Source: Pseudomonas sp. P8_229 (GTDB taxonomy: Bacteria > Pseudomonadota > Gammaproteobacteria > Pseudomonadales > Pseudomonadaceae). From it: a stretch of 64,000 nt of DNA. Positions 1 to 9,991 of the stretch are shown piece after piece. Both the position numbers and the translations under genes were made by a program. Within the stretch, counting starts at the first letter, position 1; every line of letters begins with the position of its first letter. The stretch is taken from NCBI RefSeq assembly GCF_034008635.1, contig NZ_CP125378.1:4464501-4528500 (forward strand), read 5' to 3'. Under the pieces are notes generated by a model. The model ran no database searches. It saw only the letters and a program-made list of their open reading frames with translations, and was not told where the DNA came from.

Positions 1-497
1 GGCGTGTGATCGGGACCTGCGTCCTCGAGGGTGTCGAGCATCAGTCGATACCACAGCGCATCGCGCCAGTCCGGCATGTGTACCGCCAGACAGCCGCCGG
101 GACGCAGATGTCCCAGTAGGCGCGGCAGCAGTTGTTGATGATCGCCAATGAAGTGCAGCACCGCCGCCGCGAGCAGCAGATCAGCGGGTTGTTCGGGGTG
201 CCAGTCGAGCAGGTCGCATTCTTGCCAGTGGGCGTTGATCGGCAGGCATCGGGCCTGATCAAGCATCTGCCGCGAGCTGTCGACGCCCAGCAACTGCGCA
301 CGCGGCCAGCGCTCGGCCAGCAGCTGCGTGGCAATGCCAGTGCCGCAGCCCAGGTCATAAATGCGTTTGGGGTCGTGCAGATCGACACGGTCGAGCAATT
401 CGTTGACCGGGCGTTGCCTGAGACGGGAAAACTGCTGGTACGCCTTGGCGTCCCAGTGGGTGCAGGCGTTCCCTGCCGTTTTGAGTTTGGCGCTCAT
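1..497 (-). CDS. Class I SAM-dependent methyltransferase, trans-aconitate methyltransferase-like (C-terminus cut by window edge)
   Basis: The reading frame is open from an ATG at 497 to the window edge, giving the first 165 residues. A glycine-rich SAM-binding motif I (DLGCGTGIATQ, residues 48-58) is followed by an acidic residue in a GVDSS context and a later MPDWRDALW stretch, as in trans-aconitate 2-methyltransferases (Tam), which methylate the aconitase inhibitor trans-aconitate in the cytoplasm. An AGAGGAG Shine-Dalgarno lies just upstream of the start. The family call (Class I methyltransferase) is firm. The substrate is inferred from the overall pattern, and other small-molecule methyltransferases of this class remain possible because the C-terminus is missing. 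Confidence 0.72.
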   Translation of the reverse strand, partial: MSAKLKTAGNACTHWDAKAYQQFSRLRQRPVNELLDRVDLHDPKRIYDLGCGTGIATQLLAERWPRAQLLGVDSSRQMLDQARCLPINAHWQECDLLDWHPEQPADLLLAAAVLHFIGDHQQLLPRLLGHLRPGGCLAVHMPDWRDALWYRLMLDTLEDAGPDHT

Positions 498-518
498 GAG
501 GAGCTCCTCTCTGGCGGA

Positions 519-875
519 TTACAATTGTCGTCCAATGACGTTGAGGGTTTTCAGGACAATGGCCACGCCTTTGCGTGTGTCCTCTTCATTCAGCAGCTTG
601 AGTAACGCCAGAGTGCCCGGCGCCGCTGACTGTGCCGATACTTCGGCTTTGGCCACGCGCACTGCATTGCTGACTGTCCAGGTGGCGGCAGTGCTGTTTT
701 CGAATAATTGCGCGAGTTTTTCCACCATGGCCGCGTCGAGCAGATCGGCGATATCGGAAACCAGGGAAAGCAGGTCGACAATATTCTCCAGGCGTCCTCC
801 ATCGATTAATGGCTGCAGTTTTGCCATCAGCGCAGTAAACCCGGGCGTGGCTGACATTTCCTCGGGCATGTTCAT
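519..875 (-). CDS. DUF1641 family protein
   Basis: A 118-residue protein rich in small hydrophobic residues, with the pattern of DUF1641 (central segment ENIVDLLSLVSDIADLLD, end LLKLLNEEDTRKGVAIVL). The start at 875 is preferred because GGAGGAG lies 9 bases upstream; a TTG two codons earlier would be only 3 bases from it. It lies 26 bases downstream of the sulfide:quinone oxidoreductase-like gene on the same strand. DUF1641 proteins are often encoded beside flavin disulfide reductases of that type, so it is probably an accessory subunit or partner. No catalytic motif is visible and its biochemical role is not known to me. Confidence 0.75.
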   Translation of the reverse strand: MNMPEEMSATPGFTALMAKLQPLIDGGRLENIVDLLSLVSDIADLLDAAMVEKLAQLFENSTAATWTVSNAVRVAKAEVSAQSAAPGTLALLKLLNEEDTRKGVAIVLKTLNVIGRQL

Positions 876-901
876 GAGCAATCACTCCTCCCTGTGCAGG
901 G

Positions 902-2092
902 TCAAAGCATTCCCCGGGCCACCGCCCAGTAAAGACCGCGATTGAAACCGTTTCTGAGCAGACCGCCCAATTTGGTCGGGGGTGTCGGCAATACATCGTG
1001 GGCGTAGTCGTACCAGAGTGGCATCCCGGCATTCAGGCCCATTTGTGCTACCGCCTGTACCCGACCGTCGTATACCGAGTTGGGTGCGCCAAGACGGATC
1101 TGGGCGGTGATGTTGTTGGCGATCACCGGCGCCTGGTTATGACAGGCGCCGCCTGCCTTGCTGACCGGCAGATCGACGGTGTCGCCGATCACGTAGACAT
1201 TCTCCAGACCGTAGACCTGCAGCGTTTCGTGATTGGTCGGCAGCCATCCTTCATCATTGGCGGCTTGTGAGATGCCGCTCTCGCGCACCACCTCGACGGC
1301 CTGGATTGGCGGAGTAGCCATCAGGATGTCGAAGGGTTGCGCATCGCCCTCGGCTGAGTAGGCGACTTTTGCATCGGGATCCACATGGCTCAAGGTGAAG
1401 CCGCGCTGAAAATGAATGTTTTTCCGGGCAAAGATGCTCGGCAGGATTTCACCCGTGGGGCGCTGCAAGAACAGACAATTGCGCAATAGCTGGGCAACCG
1501 TCGGGTAGGTGTAGATGATTTCCACTTGCTCGCGAACGCCCCGGCGACGCAACAAATCATCCAGCATCAATGTCGTTTCCACGGGCGCGATTCCGCATTG
1601 GTGCGGGACGTTCGGTGTCTGCGGGAAGGATACGGTAATGAAAATCCGGCCTTTTTCGATGGTGTTCAGGCGTTGCGCCAACTGCCGGGCAGGAAGGTAT
1701 TGATAGAAGTGGTCGCCGGCTTCTTGCAGACCCGCGATTCGTTCCGGCGCCGGCACGCAGCCGGTGGCGATCACCAGCAAATCATAGTCGAAGCGCTTGC
1801 CGTTTCGGGTGCTCAATTGCTGCCCGGAAAAGTCGAAGCGGGTAACTTCTTCAACGTGGAAACTGATTTCCGGGCGCAACAGTGAGCGTTCCGAACGTTT
1901 GAGTTCCTCTTCGAAGAACTGGCTGAACGCCACGTACATGAACGCAGGTTTGTAGTAATGATCGGGGGAACTGGACAGTAATGTGATCGAGACGTCGCCG
2001 CGTAGAACTTCGGGATACAGCTTGCCGACCAGTTGATTGGCCAGCATGGTTCCACCTACACCGCCACCGACGATAACTATTCGCTTGCTCAT
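902..2092 (-). CDS. FAD-dependent sulfide:quinone oxidoreductase-like protein
   Basis: A 396-residue flavoprotein of the disulfide-reductase fold. The N-terminus carries the FAD dinucleotide-binding motif VGGGVGG (residues 8-14) and a later VYVIGDTVD segment typical of the second FAD contact. Three cysteines sit where sulfide:quinone oxidoreductases keep theirs: Cys112 (ATGCVP), Cys166 (PHQCGIAP) and Cys317 (GGACHNQAP). These enzymes oxidise sulfide and pass electrons to the quinone pool at the inner membrane. The start at 2092 is chosen because GGAGG lies 7 bases upstream and the Rossmann motif follows at once; a longer frame to 2131 has no support. With the following DUF1641 gene it probably forms a two-gene operon for sulfide detoxification. 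Confidence 0.82.
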   Translation of the reverse strand: MSKRIVIVGGGVGGTMLANQLVGKLYPEVLRGDVSITLLSSSPDHYYKPAFMYVAFSQFFEEELKRSERSLLRPEISFHVEEVTRFDFSGQQLSTRNGKRFDYDLLVIATGCVPAPERIAGLQEAGDHFYQYLPARQLAQRLNTIEKGRIFITVSFPQTPNVPHQCGIAPVETTLMLDDLLRRRGVREQVEIIYTYPTVAQLLRNCLFLQRPTGEILPSIFARKNIHFQRGFTLSHVDPDAKVAYSAEGDAQPFDILMATPPIQAVEVVRESGISQAANDEGWLPTNHETLQVYGLENVYVIGDTVDLPVSKAGGACHNQAPVIANNITAQIRLGAPNSVYDGRVQAVAQMGLNAGMPLWYDYAHDVLPTPPTKLGGLLRNGFNRGLYWAVARGML

Positions 2093-2246
2093 ACCTGACC
2101 TCCGTGGCCAAGGCAGCTTCGCGTACAGCATCCGGAGATAACGGAAGAAAACTAAGGGCTCCTACAGCAGGCTGGAGAATTTACACACTCTGTTGACTGT
2201 ATCTGCGCCTCGACAAATCGCCAGTCCGGGCTGACCAGTGGTTGAT

Positions 2247-2272
2247 GCCGGCGCCACTCATTCAGCGCCGGC
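2247..2272. terminator. GC-rich hairpin downstream of the porin gene
   Basis: A perfect 8-bp stem, GCCGGCGC and GCGCCGGC, with a 10-base loop, lies just past the stop codon of the OprD-family gene on the minus strand. No clear run of T follows, so intrinsic termination is plausible but not certain. Confidence 0.45.
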
Positions 2273-2280
2273 GTGCGGGT

Positions 2281-3540
2281 TCAGAGCAGGCTGATCGGAT
2301 AGCTGATGATCAGGCGGTTTTCGTCGAACTCGTTGTTGCTGAAGTCACGGCGCATGGTCGAGTTGCGCCACCGTACGTTCAGGTCGCGCAAGGTGCCGCT
2401 CTGCACGGTGTAGCCCAGTTCCGACTCGCGACCCCATTCCTTACCGTCGGTGATGGTTCCGGTGTGCACGTTGTCGCCGCTGATGTAGCGGTTCATCAGG
2501 GTCAGGCCAGGGATGCCGAGAGCGGCGAAGTTGTAGTCGTGGCGCACTTGCCATGAACGTTCTTGCGCATTGTCGTAGCTGGAATTGTAGCTGTCGTTGG
2601 CCAGGGTGCCGCCGCTCGTGCCGTTGACGCGCATCCAGGCGCTGTCGCCGGTGAGTTTTTGCAGGCCGACGTAGAAGGTGTTGCCGCCGTACCTCGCCGA
2701 GAACATTCCCGACCAGGTCTTGTTGTCCAGCTCGCCGGCGCGGGCGCTGCCGTCATCCTTGCCGTAGAAGAACCCGAGGTTGGCGCCCAGGGTCCAGTCG
2801 CCGAGTGGCTGGCTGTGGATCAGGTTGACGTACTGCTGGCTGTAGATGTCCTTGAGTTCGGCGTTCCACAGGCCGATCTGCGTGCGTTTTTCATTGAACA
2901 CGTATTCACCGCCCTGGAAGTTGAAGCGATCGGAGGTGAACGCCGGTTTACCGAACATCGACATGTCGCTCATGCTGCTGTCGTCGCGCGGGCTGTTGGC
3001 GCGGAACTGCCCGCCGTACAGGGTCAGCCCGCTGATTTCCTTCGAGGTGATCTGCCCGCCACGGAAGGTTTGCGGCAGCGAACGTCCGTCATCCGACCGC
3101 AGGATCGGCAGCACCGGCATCCATTCGCCGACCTTGATTTCGGTCTGCGACAGTTTGGCCTTGAACGCGACGTTGGTGCGGCCGAAATTGTCCGCCGGAC
3201 GGCCGTCGTGATCCAGCGGCAGCAGTTGCGTGCCTCCGGTGCCTTTGCCGCCATCGAGCTTGACCGAGTACAGGCCAAGCACGTCCATGCCGAAACCGAC
3301 GGTGCCCTGAGTGAAACCGGATTTGGCATCGAGGATGAAGCTCTGCGTCCACTCTTCAGCCTTGCCCTGCGCCTTGGTCGGGTTGGTGAAGTTGCGGTTG
3401 ATGTAGAAATTGCGCAGGTTCAGGTTGGCGCTGGCGCCTTCGACAAAACCTGTTTCTTCGGCGACGGCGGGCAAGGCGGCGCCGGTCAGGGCCAGGGCGA
3501 TCAGGCCAGGAAATGCGTACGGCGCAGGGGAGGTGGTCAT
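2281..3540 (-). CDS. OprD-family outer-membrane porin
   Basis: A 419-residue outer-membrane protein. A signal peptide ends near ALPAVAEE (about residue 28), and the mature start (GFVEGASANLNLRNFYINR) is the usual opening of OprD/Occ porins. The rest alternates short polar turns and amphipathic strands, with ARYGGNTFYVGLQKLTGD and a strand-like end (RLIISYPISLL). OprD porins are monomeric 18-stranded barrels that admit small substrates such as basic amino acids or aromatic acids. The substrate cannot be read from sequence. An ATG at 3540 is preferred over a GTG two codons upstream because of its spacing from GAGAG. It is transcribed alone, bounded by a hairpin and a REPIN. Confidence 0.88.
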   Translation of the reverse strand: MTTSPAPYAFPGLIALALTGAALPAVAEETGFVEGASANLNLRNFYINRNFTNPTKAQGKAEEWTQSFILDAKSGFTQGTVGFGMDVLGLYSVKLDGGKGTGGTQLLPLDHDGRPADNFGRTNVAFKAKLSQTEIKVGEWMPVLPILRSDDGRSLPQTFRGGQITSKEISGLTLYGGQFRANSPRDDSSMSDMSMFGKPAFTSDRFNFQGGEYVFNEKRTQIGLWNAELKDIYSQQYVNLIHSQPLGDWTLGANLGFFYGKDDGSARAGELDNKTWSGMFSARYGGNTFYVGLQKLTGDSAWMRVNGTSGGTLANDSYNSSYDNAQERSWQVRHDYNFAALGIPGLTLMNRYISGDNVHTGTITDGKEWGRESELGYTVQSGTLRDLNVRWRNSTMRRDFSNNEFDENRLIISYPISLL

Positions 3541-3808
3541 GGGCACGGGACTCTCTTGTTTTTGTAAGGCAAACGGGTTCGCTGCCGCCGTTTTCGGGGC
3601 GCAGACAGGCGTTGGAATTCAGGGGGGAAGCGGCGGCGATCAGCCGGACGGGGCAGGGCGCGGGAGCATGGTGTCGAACCTGTTGTTATTGGTTTTGTGG
3701 GACGAATGGTGCGGCGTGCGTGGGCGCGGTTTCAATCGGGGAAAGCGGGTTTTGGGCGATTATCGAACGCAAGATTGAGCCGGTTATTGTGGTGATCTTG
3801 AGGGCCTC

Positions 3809-3873
3809 ATCGCGAGCAGGCTCACTCCTACAGGGAAATGCATTCCAAATGTAGGAGTGAGCCTGCTCGCGAT
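3809..3873. repeat. REPIN, A subtype
   Basis: Two 24-base REP arms in inverted orientation (3809-3832 and 3850-3873) separated by 17 bases. The right arm starts TGTAGGAGTGAGCC and ends TGCTCGCGAT; the left arm is its reverse complement. These are non-autonomous palindromes typical of fluorescent pseudomonads. Confidence 0.9.
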
Positions 3874-3911
3874 AGGGCCAGCCCAGGCAAAGCACCTTTC
3901 TGAAGGGCAAC

Positions 3912-3937
3912 AAAAAGCCCACCAATCGGTGGGCTCC
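3912..3937 (-). terminator. Intrinsic terminator of ttgABC
   Basis: Reading on the minus strand, an AGCCCACC/GGTGGGCT stem with a short loop is followed by five T residues. It lies 20 bases past the ttgC stop codon and probably ends the efflux operon transcript. Confidence 0.8.
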
Positions 3938-3956
3938 TTGTATTACCGAATGATGA

Positions 3957-5417
3957 TCAGAACAGCTTCATCTTCGGTGCTTCTTCTTTCAGCGGTTGGT
4001 TCTGCGCGGTCTGCGCATTCCAGCCACCGCCCAAGGCCTTGTACAGGTTGACCGCACTGGTCAGCTGCGCGAGGCGGTCGGTGATCAGCGCCTGTTGCGC
4101 GCTGAACAGCTGACGCTGGGCATCGAGGAAGGTCAGGTTGCTGTCGACACCGATGCGGTAACGACGCTCGGCCAGGCGGTAGTAATCCTGGTTGGCCTGA
4201 ACGAAGTCACGCTGCGCTTGCAACTGCTCGGTGTAGGTCTGGCGGGCGGCCAGGCCGTCGGCGACTTCCTGGAAGGCGGTTTGAATCGACTTCTCGTAGT
4301 TCGCCACGCCAATGTCCTTCTGGATCTTGGCGTAGTCGAGGCTGGCGCGCAGGCTGCCGGCGTTGAAGATCGGCAGGTTGATCTGCGGCTGGAACAGCCA
4401 TGTGCCCGAACCACCCTTGAACAGGCCGGACAGGTCCGGGCTCAGGCTGCCCGCGTTGGCGGTCAGGCTGATACTCGGGAAGAACGCTGCACGGGCGGCG
4501 CCGATGTTGGCGTTGGCGGCCTTCAGGTTGTACTCGGCTTGCAGGATGTCCGGACGACGTTGCAGCAGGTCCGATGGCAGACCGGCCGGTACGTCGCTGA
4601 GCAGGTCATCCGACAGCGGCTTGGCCGTTTGCAGGTTGGCCGGGATGCCGGTGCCGAGCAGCAGTGTCAGGCTGTTTTCGTCCTGAGCCACCTGACGGGT
4701 ATAACGCGCCAGTTGCGCCCGGGCGTTTTCCACCGAGGTGCGCGACTGTGCCAGGTCCAGCGCCGAGGCCACACCGACTTCGTTGCTGCGGCTGGTCAGC
4801 TTGTAGCTTTCCTCGAAGGCACCGAGGGTGTCTTGCGTGAGCTTGAGCAGTTCCTTGTCGGCCTGCCAGGTCAGGTAGGCGTTGGCCACGCTGGCCACCA
4901 GACTGATCTGGGTGCTGCGGCGCGCCTCTTCGGTGGCGAAGTATTGTTGCAACGCTTGTTCGCTCAGACTGCGAACCCGGCCGAACAGGTCGAGCTCGTA
5001 GGCGCTGATGCCGACGGTCGCGGTGTAGGAGCTGGTGATGTTCGCTTCACCGGTCTGCGACGCACGGGCCGGAACCCGCTGACGGCTGCCGCTGGCGTTG
5101 GCCGACACCGCCGGGAACAGATCCGCCCGCTGGATGCGGTACTGAGCCGCGTAAGCGTCGATGTTCAGCGCCGCGACACGCAGGTCGCGGTTGTTTTCCA
5201 GAGACACCTGGATCAGCTGCTGCAGGGCCGGGTCATGGAAAAACTGCTTCCAGCCCTGCTCGGCAGCGGCCTGTGCCGGTGCCTGGGCCGGCGAATACGC
5301 CGGCCCTTGCGGGTACTGACCTGCGACCGGAGCCTCAGGCTGCTGATAATCGGGTATCAGCGAGCAACCGCTCAGCACGAAGGCGGCGACTGCGATGGAG
5401 AGTAGCGACTTGCTCAT
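3957..5417 (-). CDS. ttgC: Outer-membrane channel lipoprotein of the RND efflux pump
   Basis: A 486-residue OprM/TtgC-type channel. A lipoprotein signal ends in VLSGC with the acylated cysteine at residue 18. Two internally related halves follow, each with the long alpha-helical heptads of the periplasmic barrel, for example [20 protein letters not shown] and the ending [10 protein letters not shown]. It forms the trimeric outer-membrane exit duct for TtgB. Its ATG overlaps the stop of ttgB by four bases, so translation is coupled, and a terminator follows it. Length matches the MexAB-OprM/TtgABC class. The symbol rests on the whole locus, including ttgR and its operator. Confidence 0.92.
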   Translation of the reverse strand: MSKSLLSIAVAAFVLSGCSLIPDYQQPEAPVAGQYPQGPAYSPAQAPAQAAAEQGWKQFFHDPALQQLIQVSLENNRDLRVAALNIDAYAAQYRIQRADLFPAVSANASGSRQRVPARASQTGEANITSSYTATVGISAYELDLFGRVRSLSEQALQQYFATEEARRSTQISLVASVANAYLTWQADKELLKLTQDTLGAFEESYKLTSRSNEVGVASALDLAQSRTSVENARAQLARYTRQVAQDENSLTLLLGTGIPANLQTAKPLSDDLLSDVPAGLPSDLLQRRPDILQAEYNLKAANANIGAARAAFFPSISLTANAGSLSPDLSGLFKGGSGTWLFQPQINLPIFNAGSLRASLDYAKIQKDIGVANYEKSIQTAFQEVADGLAARQTYTEQLQAQRDFVQANQDYYRLAERRYRIGVDSNLTFLDAQRQLFSAQQALITDRLAQLTSAVNLYKALGGGWNAQTAQNQPLKEEAPKMKLF

Positions 5418-8400
5418 TGGCCAGCCTCTTTAGGAGTTTCAGTCGTCTCGTCCTGGTCGGCGATTTTACGCTGGCCCATGGACGAAACCGTGACGAAGAA
5501 CAGTGGGACCCAGAAGATCGCCAGGATCGTAGCCGTGAGCATACCGCCAATTACACCGGTACCGATCGCGTGCTGACTGCCTGAACCGGCGCCAGTGGAG
5601 ATAGCCAACGGTACTACACCGAGGACGAATGCCAGCGAGGTCATGATGATCGGTCGCAGACGCATGCGGCACGCTTCGATCGCGGCATCGCGCAGACTGC
5701 GCCCTTGCTCGTGCAGTTCCTTGGCGAACTCGACGATCAGAATGGCGTTTTTAGCCGCCAGACCGATGGTCGTCAACAGACCCACCTGGAAGTACACGTC
5801 GTTGGACAGACCGCGCAGGCTGGTGGCCATCAACGCACCGATGATCCCCAGCGGTACCACGAGCATAACGGCGATCGGAATCGACCAGCTCTCGTACAGC
5901 GCCGCCAGACACAGGAACACCATCAGCAGCGACAGGGCGTACAGCGCTGGCGCTTGCGAGCCGGACAGACGTTCCTCGTAGGACAGACCGGTCCAGGAGA
6001 TACCGACACCGGCCGGCAGCTTCTTGGCGATCGCTTCGACTTCGGCCATCGCTTCACCGGTGGAGTAACCCGGCGCCGGAGAGCCGAGGATCTCCATCGC
6101 TTCCACACCGTTGTAACGCGCCAGTTTCGGCGATCCGTAGATCCACTCGCCCTTGGCGAATGCGGAGAACGGCACCATGGTTCCGGCGCTGTTGCGCACG
6201 TACCACTTCTTCAGGTCTTCAGGGCTCATGCGAGCGCCGGCCTGACCTTGCACGTACACCTTCTTCACCCGACCGCGGTCGATGAAGTCGTTGACGTAGC
6301 TACTACCGAAGGAGATCGACAGGGTGCTGTTGATGTCGGAAATGCTCACGCCGAGGGCGCGGGCTTTCGCATCGTCAACTTCCAGGTGGTATTGCGGCTC
6401 ATCGTTCAGACCGTTCGGACGCACCTGGTAGAGCACCTTGCTCTGCGCGGCCATGCCGAGGAACTGGTTACGGGCTTCCATCAGTTTTTCGTGACCGATA
6501 CCGGCGCGGTCCTGCAGGAACACGTCGAAACCGGTGGCGTTACCCAACTCCAGTACCGCAGGCGGGGCGAACGCAAACACCATCGCATCACGGAAGCTGA
6601 AGAAGTGTTGCTGCGCACGCTGAGCCAGGGCAAACACGCTGTTGCTCGCATCGCGCTCGTGCCATGGCTTGAGCATGATGAACGCCAGACCCGAGCTCTG
6701 ACCACGACCGGCGAAGTTGAAGCCGTTCACGGTGAACACCGAAGCCACCGCGCCGGACTCTTTCTCCAGCAGGTAGGAGCGCATTTCGTCGATCACGACT
6801 TGAGTACGTTCGGCACTGGAACCGGCCGGAGTCTGTACCTGGGCGAACAGTACGCCCTGGTCTTCTTCGGGCAGGAACGCGGTCGGAATGCGGGTGAACA
6901 GCCAGATCATGCCGACCACGATCAGCAGGTACGCCAGCAGATAAGGTGCCTTGCGCGACAGCATGTTGCCGACGCCGCGCTCATAGCTACGAACGCCACG
7001 GTCGAAGCTGCGGTTGAACCAGCCGAAGAAACCTTTTTTCGGCGTGCCGTGCTCACCTTTCGGAATCGCCTTGAGCATGGTCGCGCACAGGGCCGGGGTG
7101 AAGATCAGCGCAACCATTACCGACAGGGCCATGGCCGAGACGATGGTGATCGAGAACTGCTTGTAGATCACACCGGTAGAACCGCTGAAGAACGCCATCG
7201 GCAGCAATACTGCCGAGAGGACAAGGGCGATACCGACCAGGGCGCCCTGGATCTGGCCCATGGACTTCTTGGTCGCTTCCTTCGGTGACAAGCCTTCTTC
7301 GCTCATCACCCGCTCGACGTTTTCCACCACGACGATGGCGTCGTCCACCAGCAAGCCGATGGCCAGCACCATACCGAACATGGTCAGGGTGTTGATGCTG
7401 AAACCGAACGCCGCGAGGATGCCGAACGTACCGAGCAATACCACCGGCACGGTCATCGTGGTGATGACGGTGGCGCGGAAGTTCTGCAGGAACAGGAACA
7501 TCACCAGGAACACCAGCACGATCGCTTCGACCAGGGTTTCAACTACACCCTTGATCGACTCGGTCACCACCGGAGTGGTGTCGTACGGGAACACCACTTC
7601 CATGCCTTCAGGGAAGAACGGGCTAAGCTCGTCGATTGTCTTGCGCAGGGCCTTGGCGGTGTCCAGGGCGTTGGCGCCGTTGGCCAGCTTGACCGCCAGA
7701 CCGGACGACGGCTTGCCGTTGAACTGCGCCGAGATGGTCGAGTTTTCGCCACCCAGACCGACGTCGGCGACATCGCCGATGTGCACTTGCGAACCGTCCT
7801 GGTTGACCTTCAGCAGGATCGCCTTGAACTGCTCGGCAGTCTGCAGACGGGTCTTGCCGATGATCGTGGCGTTCAGTTGCTGGCCAGGCAGCGCCGGCAA
7901 ACCGCCGAGCTGACCGGAAGACACCTGGACGTTCTGCGCCGAGATCGCGGAGCTGACGTCAGCCGGGGTCAGGTTGTACTTGTTCAACTTGGCCGGGTCG
8001 AGCCAGATGCGCATTGCGTACTGGGCACCGAAGACCTGGAAGTCACCGACACCGGCGGTCCGCGAGATCGGATCCTGCATGTTCGACACGATGTAGTTGG
8101 ACAGGTCGTCCTTGGTCATGCTGCCGTCACGCGACACCACGCCGATCACCAGCAGGAAGTTCTTCACTGCCTTGGTCACGCGGATACCCTGTTGCTGCAC
8201 TTCCTGCGGCAGCAGCGGGGTGGCCAGGTTCAGCTTGTTCTGAACCTGGACCTGCGCGGTGTCGGAGTTGGTGCCTTGCTCGAAGGTCGCGGTGATGGTC
8301 ATGCTGCCGTCGGAGTTACTTTCCGACGATACATAACGCAGGTTGTCGATACCGTTGAGCTGTTGCTCGATCACCTGGACCACAGTGTCCTGAACCGTTT

Positions 8401-8563
8401 GTGCCGAAGCACCCGGGTAGGTCACGGAGATCGCGATGGCCGGAGGCGCAATGCTCGGATACTGGTTGATCGGCAATTTCAGGATCGATAGAGCCCCGAT
8501 CAACATGATCACCAAGGCAATTACCCAGGCGAAAATCGGACGGTCGATAAAGAATTTCGACAT
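5414..8563 (-). CDS. ttgB: RND (HAE1) multidrug efflux transporter
   Basis: A 1049-residue inner-membrane proton/drug antiporter of the AcrB/MexB/TtgB type. It opens with [20 protein letters not shown] and the [19 protein letters not shown] signature. The conserved acidic pair of TM4 appears in [17 protein letters not shown], and a second repeat appears near the C-terminus ([16 protein letters not shown]). Twelve membrane helices and two large periplasmic loops are expected. It collects solvents, antibiotics and flavonoids from the inner-membrane outer leaflet and drives them through TtgC. It lies three bases downstream of ttgA and overlaps ttgC. Length is standard for the family and no defect is seen. 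Confidence 0.95.
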   Translation of the reverse strand: MSKFFIDRPIFAWVIALVIMLIGALSILKLPINQYPSIAPPAIAISVTYPGASAQTVQDTVVQVIEQQLNGIDNLRYVSSESNSDGSMTITATFEQGTNSDTAQVQVQNKLNLATPLLPQEVQQQGIRVTKAVKNFLLVIGVVSRDGSMTKDDLSNYIVSNMQDPISRTAGVGDFQVFGAQYAMRIWLDPAKLNKYNLTPADVSSAISAQNVQVSSGQLGGLPALPGQQLNATIIGKTRLQTAEQFKAILLKVNQDGSQVHIGDVADVGLGGENSTISAQFNGKPSSGLAVKLANGANALDTAKALRKTIDELSPFFPEGMEVVFPYDTTPVVTESIKGVVETLVEAIVLVFLVMFLFLQNFRATVITTMTVPVVLLGTFGILAAFGFSINTLTMFGMVLAIGLLVDDAIVVVENVERVMSEEGLSPKEATKKSMGQIQGALVGIALVLSAVLLPMAFFSGSTGVIYKQFSITIVSAMALSVMVALIFTPALCATMLKAIPKGEHGTPKKGFFGWFNRSFDRGVRSYERGVGNMLSRKAPYLLAYLLIVVGMIWLFTRIPTAFLPEEDQGVLFAQVQTPAGSSAERTQVVIDEMRSYLLEKESGAVASVFTVNGFNFAGRGQSSGLAFIMLKPWHERDASNSVFALAQRAQQHFFSFRDAMVFAFAPPAVLELGNATGFDVFLQDRAGIGHEKLMEARNQFLGMAAQSKVLYQVRPNGLNDEPQYHLEVDDAKARALGVSISDINSTLSISFGSSYVNDFIDRGRVKKVYVQGQAGARMSPEDLKKWYVRNSAGTMVPFSAFAKGEWIYGSPKLARYNGVEAMEILGSPAPGYSTGEAMAEVEAIAKKLPAGVGISWTGLSYEERLSGSQAPALYALSLLMVFLCLAALYESWSIPIAVMLVVPLGIIGALMATSLRGLSNDVYFQVGLLTTIGLAAKNAILIVEFAKELHEQGRSLRDAAIEACRMRLRPIIMTSLAFVLGVVPLAISTGAGSGSQHAIGTGVIGGMLTATILAIFWVPLFFVTVSSMGQRKIADQDETTETPKEAGQ

Positions 8564-8566
8564 GAG

Positions 8567-9724
8567 TTACTCCCCTTTGCCGCCAGCGGCTTTGTCAGCT
8601 GCCTGAGCGGGGGCCGGGTTCTTCTTGGCTACGTTGGTCGCTTCGGTCGGGTTGACCTGAACGCCTGGGCGAACGAACTGCAGGCCTTCGGTGATCAGAC
8701 GATCGCCGGCTTTCAGGCCATCTTCGATCAGCCACTGGCTGCCGACGGTGCGGCTGGCCTTGAGCTGGCGCAGTTCAACTTTGTTGTCCGGGCCGACAAC
8801 CAGTGCGGTCGGCGTACCTTTGAGGTCACGGGTCACGCCTTGTTGCGGCGCCAGAATGGCAGCGGCGTTGACCCCGGCCTGCAACTGGGCGCGTACGAAC
8901 ATGCCTGGCAGCAGGGTGTGATCCGGGTTCGGGAACACGGCGCGCAGGGTCACGGAACCGGTAGTCGGATCAACCGACACTTCGGAGAATTCCAGCTTAC
9001 CGTCGAGCTTGTACTGGCTGCCGTCTTCCAGGGTCAGCTTGACCGCTGCCGAGTTGTCACCGGCTTTCTGCAGGCGACCGCTTTCCAGCTCGCGACGCAG
9101 TTCCAGCAGTTCAACCGAGGACTGGGTGACGTCGACGTAGATCGGGTCCAGTTGCTGGATCGTCGCCATCGCGTCTGCCTGGCCATTGCTGACCAGAGCG
9201 CCTTCGGTCACCGAAGAGCGGCCGATACGACCGGAGATCGGCGCATAGACCTTGGTGTAACGCACGTTGATCTGCGCGCTCTGCAAGGACGCTTCCGATT
9301 CCATGCGGTTGGACACGGCGGTGTCGTATTCCTGACGGCTGACGGCCTGCTCATCGACCAGTTGCTTGTAGCGATCGGAGATCGACTTGGTCGAACGCAG
9401 GTTGGCTTCGGCGCTTTTCAGGGTCGCTTCATAGACCGACGGATCGATCTGATACAGCTGCTGGCCGGCCTTGACGTCGCCGCCTTCCTTGAACAGACGC
9501 TTGAGAATGATGCCGTTGACCTGCGGTCGAACTTCAGCGATGCGGTACGCACTGGTGCGGCCCGGCAGTTCGGACGTCAGGGTGAACGCTTGTGGTTGCA
9601 GGGTGACGACGCCGACCTGAGGGGGCGGAGCGGCCGGGGCCGCTTCTTCCTTTTTACATCCGCTGAGCAGCGATGCCAGGGCGACGGCAGTGACCAGAGC
9701 GGTAACAGCTGGCTTGAATTGCAT
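8567..9724 (-). CDS. ttgA: Periplasmic adaptor lipoprotein of the RND efflux pump
   Basis: A 385-residue membrane-fusion protein of the MexA/TtgA type. The lipobox LLSGC places the acylated cysteine at residue 23. Then come the beta-barrel/lipoyl start (VGVVTLQPQAFTLTSELPGR), an alpha-helical hairpin (KSAEANLRSTKSISDRYKQL), and the second half-lipoyl region (VYAPISGRIGRSSVTEGALV). It bridges TtgB and TtgC in the periplasm. The start at 9724 is chosen over a longer frame to 9760 because CGAGGA lies 6 bases upstream and the lipoprotein signal starts there. First gene of ttgABC, controlled from the TtgR operator about 90 bases upstream. Confidence 0.92.
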   Translation of the reverse strand: MQFKPAVTALVTAVALASLLSGCKKEEAAPAAPPPQVGVVTLQPQAFTLTSELPGRTSAYRIAEVRPQVNGIILKRLFKEGGDVKAGQQLYQIDPSVYEATLKSAEANLRSTKSISDRYKQLVDEQAVSRQEYDTAVSNRMESEASLQSAQINVRYTKVYAPISGRIGRSSVTEGALVSNGQADAMATIQQLDPIYVDVTQSSVELLELRRELESGRLQKAGDNSAAVKLTLEDGSQYKLDGKLEFSEVSVDPTTGSVTLRAVFPNPDHTLLPGMFVRAQLQAGVNAAAILAPQQGVTRDLKGTPTALVVGPDNKVELRQLKASRTVGSQWLIEDGLKAGDRLITEGLQFVRPGVQVNPTEATNVAKKNPAPAQAADKAAGGKGE

Positions 9725-9811
9725 GAAGATCCTCGGGTCAGGCGCGCAAAATGCGCACAAGAAGTGTGGAAGGGTAAAAAAATCGGGTCGAGTGGATAAG
9801 TAGCTTGCTAA

Positions 9812-9847
9812 GGAATATACTTACGTTCATGGTTGTTTGTAAACACC
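9812..9847. promoter_or_regulatory. Predicted TtgR operator and ttgA/ttgR divergent promoter region
   Basis: On the minus strand this reads as a TTTACAAACAACCATG core followed by AACGTAAGTATATTCC. From memory this is nearly identical to the TtgR operator of P. putida, where the repressor binds as two dimers across the overlapping ttgA and ttgR promoters. Its position between the divergent genes fits. Confidence 0.8.
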
Positions 9848-9991
9848 TTGGCGTCGTACCCACCCTGTTACAGAAATCGTCGCAAGGTTTGAAATTGTAG
9901 GCCGGGGAGCCGATTCGTGAGAGATCGGCCCCTTCTTTATTCAGCGGATATTCAGCCATCCCTGAAACATCCTGTTTGAGGTTTTACTGCC

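Noticed and set aside
3996..5405. Long plus-strand open frame opposite ttgC (and similar ones opposite ttgB, bglX and the Pit transporter gene)
   Set aside because: GC-rich codon use on the opposite strand leaves long open frames. The translations are Arg/Gln/His-rich, match no family and oppose strongly recognised genes.
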